This document shows positions 5,269-7,964 of a DNA stretch of 7,964 nucleotides, piece by piece (the stretch's first letter is position 1; every line of letters begins with the position of its first letter). Below the pieces are notes generated by a model. That model was not told the origin of the DNA and ran no database searches. It worked only from the letters and a program-made list of their open reading frames with translations. The DNA comes from Pseudomonadota bacterium (GTDB lineage Bacteria > Myxococcota > UBA9042 > PHBI01): positions 1 through 7,964 of the forward strand of contig SYAK01000074.1 in NCBI GenBank assembly GCA_005788935.1, given 5' to 3'. A program made the position numbers and the translations under genes.

Positions 5269-7620
5269 TCAGCCGCCGTCAGTTGCGCCGCGAGCCGCCA
5301 CAGCGGTGCGGACGCGGCCTGTCACCATGCGCAGGACGGCGGTCGCGATGCGGCCGTGGTCATTGAGCAGTTGCATGAAGCGTTCCGAGGGGATGCGGAG
5401 CGCGGTGGTGGCCCCGACCGCGACCGCGGACGACTGCAGGCGGGCGCTGTCGATGACAGCGAGCTCGCCGAAGCTGCCGCCAGGCTCGATGCGCCCGACG
5501 CGCGCCCCGACGCGGACGAGGTCGATGGCGCCGGTCACGATGAGATAGACCGCGTCGCAGGCGGCCCCCTCGAGGAAGATGGCCGCGCGGTCGGGGTAGC
5601 TGACGCGCTCGCAGGCCTCCGCCACCGGGATAAGGTCGACCCCTCGGAGGCCTGCGAGGAGGCCGGTCGTCCGGAGGAAGGCGAGACGGGCGCCAAGGCG
5701 CGAGGCGGCCCCGAGGCGGTCGGCGTCGGGGTCGGTCGCCTGCGGCCCGCAGAAGGCCAGGACGGCGTCGAGCCACGCGTCACCCGTCCCACCACCCGGG
5801 ACTCCTGCCGCGGCGGGGGCGGCCTCCTGGGCCGCGAGGCGGCGGGCGTGGGAGGCCACCGACTCGAGGGCGACAGCGGTCATGCGCCGCAGCAGGGCAC
5901 CCGCGACCTCCGGGACGACCCCGGTGCTCGCGACGCGACCGGGGTGCAGCCGTTTGAAGACGCGCCAATAGAGGTCTCCGACGAGGCTCTCGAGGGGGGC
6001 GTGGATGGCACCCGCCTCGAGGGCCTCGCAGACGATGCGCGTGGCGTCCTCGTAGAGCGGCAGGAGATCGCCCCGGACATCCTGCAGGTCTTCGCGCAGC
6101 GCCGCCTGCCGCGCGCGGTCCGGGTCGCCGAGGATACGCTGCTGCAGGGCGTCGAGGACGGCCTCCGACGAGCTCGCCTCGTCCAGGATGGACCGCGCGG
6201 CGTCAAGGGCCCGCTGGCCGTGCTCGAGGCGCTCGCGCCGATGGCGGCGACCGGCGAGGTGCTGCTCGACCTCCGCGATGAAGGCCGGCACGTTCGGGTA
6301 GCGGTCCTCGGGGCGACGCGCCATCGCGGTCAGGCAGATGCGGTCGAGGTCGGGCGAGATGCGGCGCTCGGGCGCACGAAGCGACGGCGGCTCGACGTCC
6401 TGGCGCATGACGGCCTCGAGGACCTCGTGGCGGGTGCGCCCGACGATCGGCCGCGTCAGCGTCAGCATCGCGTAGAGGATGCCGCCAAGCGCCCAGACGT
6501 CGGTGCGGGCGTCAAAGGCGCTCGGATCGCCGACGACCTGCTCGGGCGCCATGAAGCCTGGCGTGCCGCTCCAGAGCTGCGCGCGCGCCTGCTGTGCACC
6601 CAGGTCTCCCATGATGCAGGCGAGCCCCCAGTCAACGACGTGGACCTCGCCGTAGTGGCCGAGCAGCAGGTTGTTCGGCTTGAGGTCGCAGTGGACGACG
6701 CGGCGGTCGTGGGCGTAGCCGATGGCCTGGCTCGCCTCGATGAGCACGCCGAGCAGGCGATCGAGGTCGTAGCGCGCCTCGATGGCCGGATCGCGGCGGC
6801 GGAGGCCTTGCAGGACGTCCCCGAGCGTCAGCCCCTCGAGGCGCTTCATCACGTAGTACGGGCCGAGCTCGTCGCTGTAGCCCATCTGGTAGACGGGCAC
6901 GATGTTCGGGTGCTCGAGGCCGCCCGTGATGATGGCCTCCTCGATGAAGGACTGCAATTGCAAAGCATTGTTGCGATGCTTCTCCTGCAGCGTCTTGATG
7001 GCCACCGCGCGTCGCAGGTCGCGATCCACGCCGAGCAGCACCCGCCCTGCCCCGCCCTCGCCGATGGCCGCCCCGAGCGCGAACTGGGTCAGGCCGGGCC
7101 CGTCGAGGCCGGGGGCGTCCTTGTCGAGCCCGGGGTTGACCGACGGCTCGACCTCGACGCTGCGCAGGAACTGGGCGAGACGCGTCCGCATCTTGATGCG
7201 CACGGCCGGCACCTGACTCTGGGTCACGCGCAGGCGGCGGGCCGCGGGCGTCGCGAAGACACCCGCGCCAAGGTCCCCGAGGTCGTCGGCCGCCCCGGCG
7301 TCGGTGACCTCGTCAACCATCGCCGGGACGCGCGTGCCGGTGCCCGGCCCGGGAAACTCGCTGCGCACGTAGTCGATGCCAGCGACCGAGGCGATGAGCT
7401 CGGAGGCGTAGAGCAGCTCGGACGGGCCCTCGCCGCGCACGACCTGATGCATCAGCGCGTCGATGAGCTCCACCGCCCCGACGTCCCCGGGCGCTGCCGG
7501 CTCGTCCTCAAGCGTTCGGGCGCCGTAGAGAGCCATCACGGTGCACAGCTCGTCGAGGCGCAGACGGCGCTCGCGCAGCAGCACGAGCGCGTGCTGGATG
7601 GCGTCCTGGAAGACTGGCAC
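5269..7620 (-). CDS. Ser/Thr protein kinase with C-terminal cyclic-nucleotide-binding-like domain
   Basis: 783-residue protein if GTG7620 is the start. The frame stays open to ATG7854, but those 78 extra residues are Arg/Pro/Ala-rich with no fold signal. Residues 1-175 are unrecognised, with a helical opening (VFQDAIQHALVLLRERRL). The kinase domain (about 178-456) shows GEGGAG (187-192), Lys209 (VAIK), Glu227/228 (IEEA), HCDLKPNN (310-317, Asp312), DWG (330-332) and APE (358-360). DWG is common in myxobacterial and planctomycete kinases, but Cys in place of the HRD arginine is unusual. A helical region (about 456-640, with GDLYWRVFKRL) resembles, from memory, the linker before the FGE-sulfatase domain in many such kinases. 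Here a CRP-like cNMP domain follows instead (about 649-772), with FLEGAACDAVYLIVTG and FGELAVID. Its phosphate cassette has Glu719 but Arg at 727 with Leu728 where the cyclic-phosphate Arg is expected. No membrane segment is seen. It is probably first in the operon with the tail-anchored kinase and cysM. Confidence 0.9.
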   Translation of the reverse strand: MPVFQDAIQHALVLLRERRLRLDELCTVMALYGARTLEDEPAAPGDVGAVELIDALMHQVVRGEGPSELLYASELIASVAGIDYVRSEFPGPGTGTRVPAMVDEVTDAGAADDLGDLGAGVFATPAARRLRVTQSQVPAVRIKMRTRLAQFLRSVEVEPSVNPGLDKDAPGLDGPGLTQFALGAAIGEGGAGRVLLGVDRDLRRAVAIKTLQEKHRNNALQLQSFIEEAIITGGLEHPNIVPVYQMGYSDELGPYYVMKRLEGLTLGDVLQGLRRRDPAIEARYDLDRLLGVLIEASQAIGYAHDRRVVHCDLKPNNLLLGHYGEVHVVDWGLACIMGDLGAQQARAQLWSGTPGFMAPEQVVGDPSAFDARTDVWALGGILYAMLTLTRPIVGRTRHEVLEAVMRQDVEPPSLRAPERRISPDLDRICLTAMARRPEDRYPNVPAFIAEVEQHLAGRRHRRERLEHGQRALDAARSILDEASSSEAVLDALQQRILGDPDRARQAALREDLQDVRGDLLPLYEDATRIVCEALEAGAIHAPLESLVGDLYWRVFKRLHPGRVASTGVVPEVAGALLRRMTAVALESVASHARRLAAQEAAPAAAGVPGGGTGDAWLDAVLAFCGPQATDPDADRLGAASRLGARLAFLRTTGLLAGLRGVDLIPVAEACERVSYPDRAAIFLEGAACDAVYLIVTGAIDLVRVGARVGRIEPGGSFGELAVIDSARLQSSAVAVGATTALRIPSERFMQLLNDHGRIATAVLRMVTGRVRTAVAARGATDGG

Positions 7621-7681
7621 GCGGGGCCCCCGAGGTCTGCGACGCGCGACGCCACCGGCGGCGTCCCTGCACGGACGCGCG

Positions 7682-7710
7682 ATCCTATGCCGGTTCCGCG
7701 CGCGGCGCCA
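7682..7710 (-). promoter_or_regulatory. possible promoter of the kinase-cysM unit
   Basis: On the - strand TAGGAT (7687 down to 7682) resembles a -10 box, with a weak -35-like TGGCGC (7710 down to 7705) 17 nt upstream. Transcription would start near 7675, leaving a leader of about 55 nt before GTG7620. This supports that start over ATG7854. Only the -10 is a fair match. Confidence 0.25.
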
Positions 7711-7720
7711 GCCCCACGGC

Positions 7721-7740
7721 CCGTCGCAGCCCGTCGCAGC
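7721..7740. repeat. 10-bp perfect tandem duplication
   Basis: The unit ccgtcgcagc occurs twice head to tail (7721-7730, 7731-7740), upstream of the candidate kinase promoter. It may be a simple slippage duplication. Confidence 0.6.
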
Positions 7741-7852
7741 CGCGGGCACCACTGCGCCCCGAACACCTCGCAGCGGCCTTGCTGGCCTGGGCCGCGGGGC
7801 TGCTCGTAAAAAACGACCCCAGGCTTGCGCCGTCCGACGGGGCCCTAGATGC

Positions 7853-7876
7853 ATTCATTCGCATGAACGAATGAAT
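7853..7876. promoter_or_regulatory. AT-rich palindrome, candidate operator
   Basis: A perfect inverted repeat ATTCATTCG / CGAATGAAT (arms 7853-7861 and 7868-7876) surrounds a 6-nt centre CATGAA. A second dyad, TTCAT (7854-7858) with ATGAA (7863-7867), overlaps it. Its size and symmetry fit a dimeric repressor site such as those of TetR-type regulators (general knowledge; no regulator is visible here). It lies 51 bp upstream of the ATG at 7928, so regulation of that gene is most likely; the kinase unit starts much farther away. Confidence 0.5.
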
Positions 7877-7927
7877 CGCACCGGACGCGGTTCTCACGTC
7901 GTTGCAACCCGGTCACCGAGGTCCCCG

Positions 7928-7964
7928 ATGAACGCTCCGATCCTGTCCAACCCGACCTTCCTCG
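7928..7964 (+). CDS. 5' end of an unidentified gene, cut by window end
   Basis: ATG7928 opens a frame reading MNAPILSNPTFL to the window edge, preceded by GAGGT (7918-7922) with 5-nt spacing. Only 12 codons are visible, so no family can be named. The divergent position next to the palindrome, and the absence of any gene over the previous 300 bp, support a real start. Confidence 0.5.
   Translation, partial: MNAPILSNPTFL

Larger units (their letters stand above)
7621..7927. other. divergent intergenic region with no supported gene
   Basis: About 307 bp between the start of the large kinase gene (-) and the start of the + gene at 7928. It holds a possible - strand promoter (7682-7710), a 10-bp tandem duplication (7721-7740), an inverted repeat GCGGCC/GGCCGC (7773-7778 and 7790-7795), an A6 run within a small TCGT/ACGA dyad (7804-7816) and an AT-rich palindrome (7853-7876). 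Short open frames here give Arg/Ala/Pro-rich peptides and are not convincing. Confidence 0.6.

Noticed and set aside
4274..5548. 424-codon + strand open frame opposite the tail-anchored kinase
   Set aside because: Also a shadow; it spans the junction of two real - strand genes and has no recognisable domain.
7673..7697. ECF sigma-factor style promoter (GGAAC...CGTCC) on the - strand
   Set aside because: The spacer is 15 nt, slightly short for the usual ECF arrangement, and such words are frequent in GC-rich DNA. It cannot be separated from the TAGGAT reading.
5356..7809. 817-codon open frame on the + strand opposite the large kinase
   Set aside because: Shadow frame in GC-rich DNA. The translation is Asp/Ala/Val/Arg-rich with no motifs, while the - strand shows kinase and cNMP signatures throughout.
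7621..7854. 78-residue N-terminal extension of the large kinase from ATG7854
   Set aside because: Composition is Arg/Pro/Ala-rich like non-coding GC-rich sequence, it would place the start codon inside the palindrome, and a -10-like box lies within it. GTG7620 is preferred, though its RBS is poor, so the exact start is uncertain.
7853..7876. Match to the Bacillus FadR (TetR-type) operator TGAATGA...TCATTCA
   Set aside because: The half-sites share letters, but their order is inverted here (ATTCATTC first, GAATGAAT second), so no specific regulator is assigned.
3..7964. Anti-phage defence island (RecQ plus Ser/Thr kinases)
   Set aside because: The RecQ has the housekeeping RQC-HRDC layout and is not in an operon with the kinases. 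There is no nuclease, toxin, integrase or other defence gene.

Overview
The window is strongly GC-rich, with third codon positions nearly always G or C. It looks like a chromosomal piece from a Myxococcota-like (former deltaproteobacterial) bacterium. The clues are two Ser/Thr protein kinases side by side, one with the catalytic-loop wording common in myxobacteria (HRDISPHN), a kinase with a DWG motif, and an acidic Pro-rich lipoprotein. The phylum is inferred from gene style, not from a marker gene.

Layout, left to right. On the + strand: the 3' two-thirds of a RecQ helicase gene (3-1556, cut by the window edge), then a short lipoprotein with six Pro-Gln-Pro repeats (1611-2108), then 36 nt later a JmjC/cupin-8 type Fe(II)/2-oxoglutarate oxygenase (2145-3119). 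The oxygenase ends 16 bp from the convergent end of a second block. On the - strand, read right to left: a large kinase with a C-terminal cyclic-nucleotide-binding-like domain (7620-5269), 5 bp, a tail-anchored kinase (5263-4121), 28 bp, and a CysM-type cysteine synthase (4092-3136). A roughly 300-bp intergenic region (7621-7927) holds a 9-bp-arm AT-rich palindrome. It separates the kinase block from the start of a divergent + strand gene at 7928, which runs off the window.

Two units stand out. The lipoprotein-oxygenase pair looks like an operon; since JmjC/cupin-8 enzymes hydroxylate peptides or proteins, the repetitive lipoprotein is a reasonable but untested candidate substrate. The kinase-kinase-CysM unit puts a likely cytosolic ligand-responsive kinase, a membrane-anchored kinase and a cysteine biosynthesis enzyme under shared transcription, suggesting signal-dependent control of sulfur metabolism. 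The large kinase has an altered catalytic loop (HCD for HRD) and an altered phosphate-binding cassette. Nothing here is a recognised mobile element, CRISPR array, tRNA or rRNA gene.
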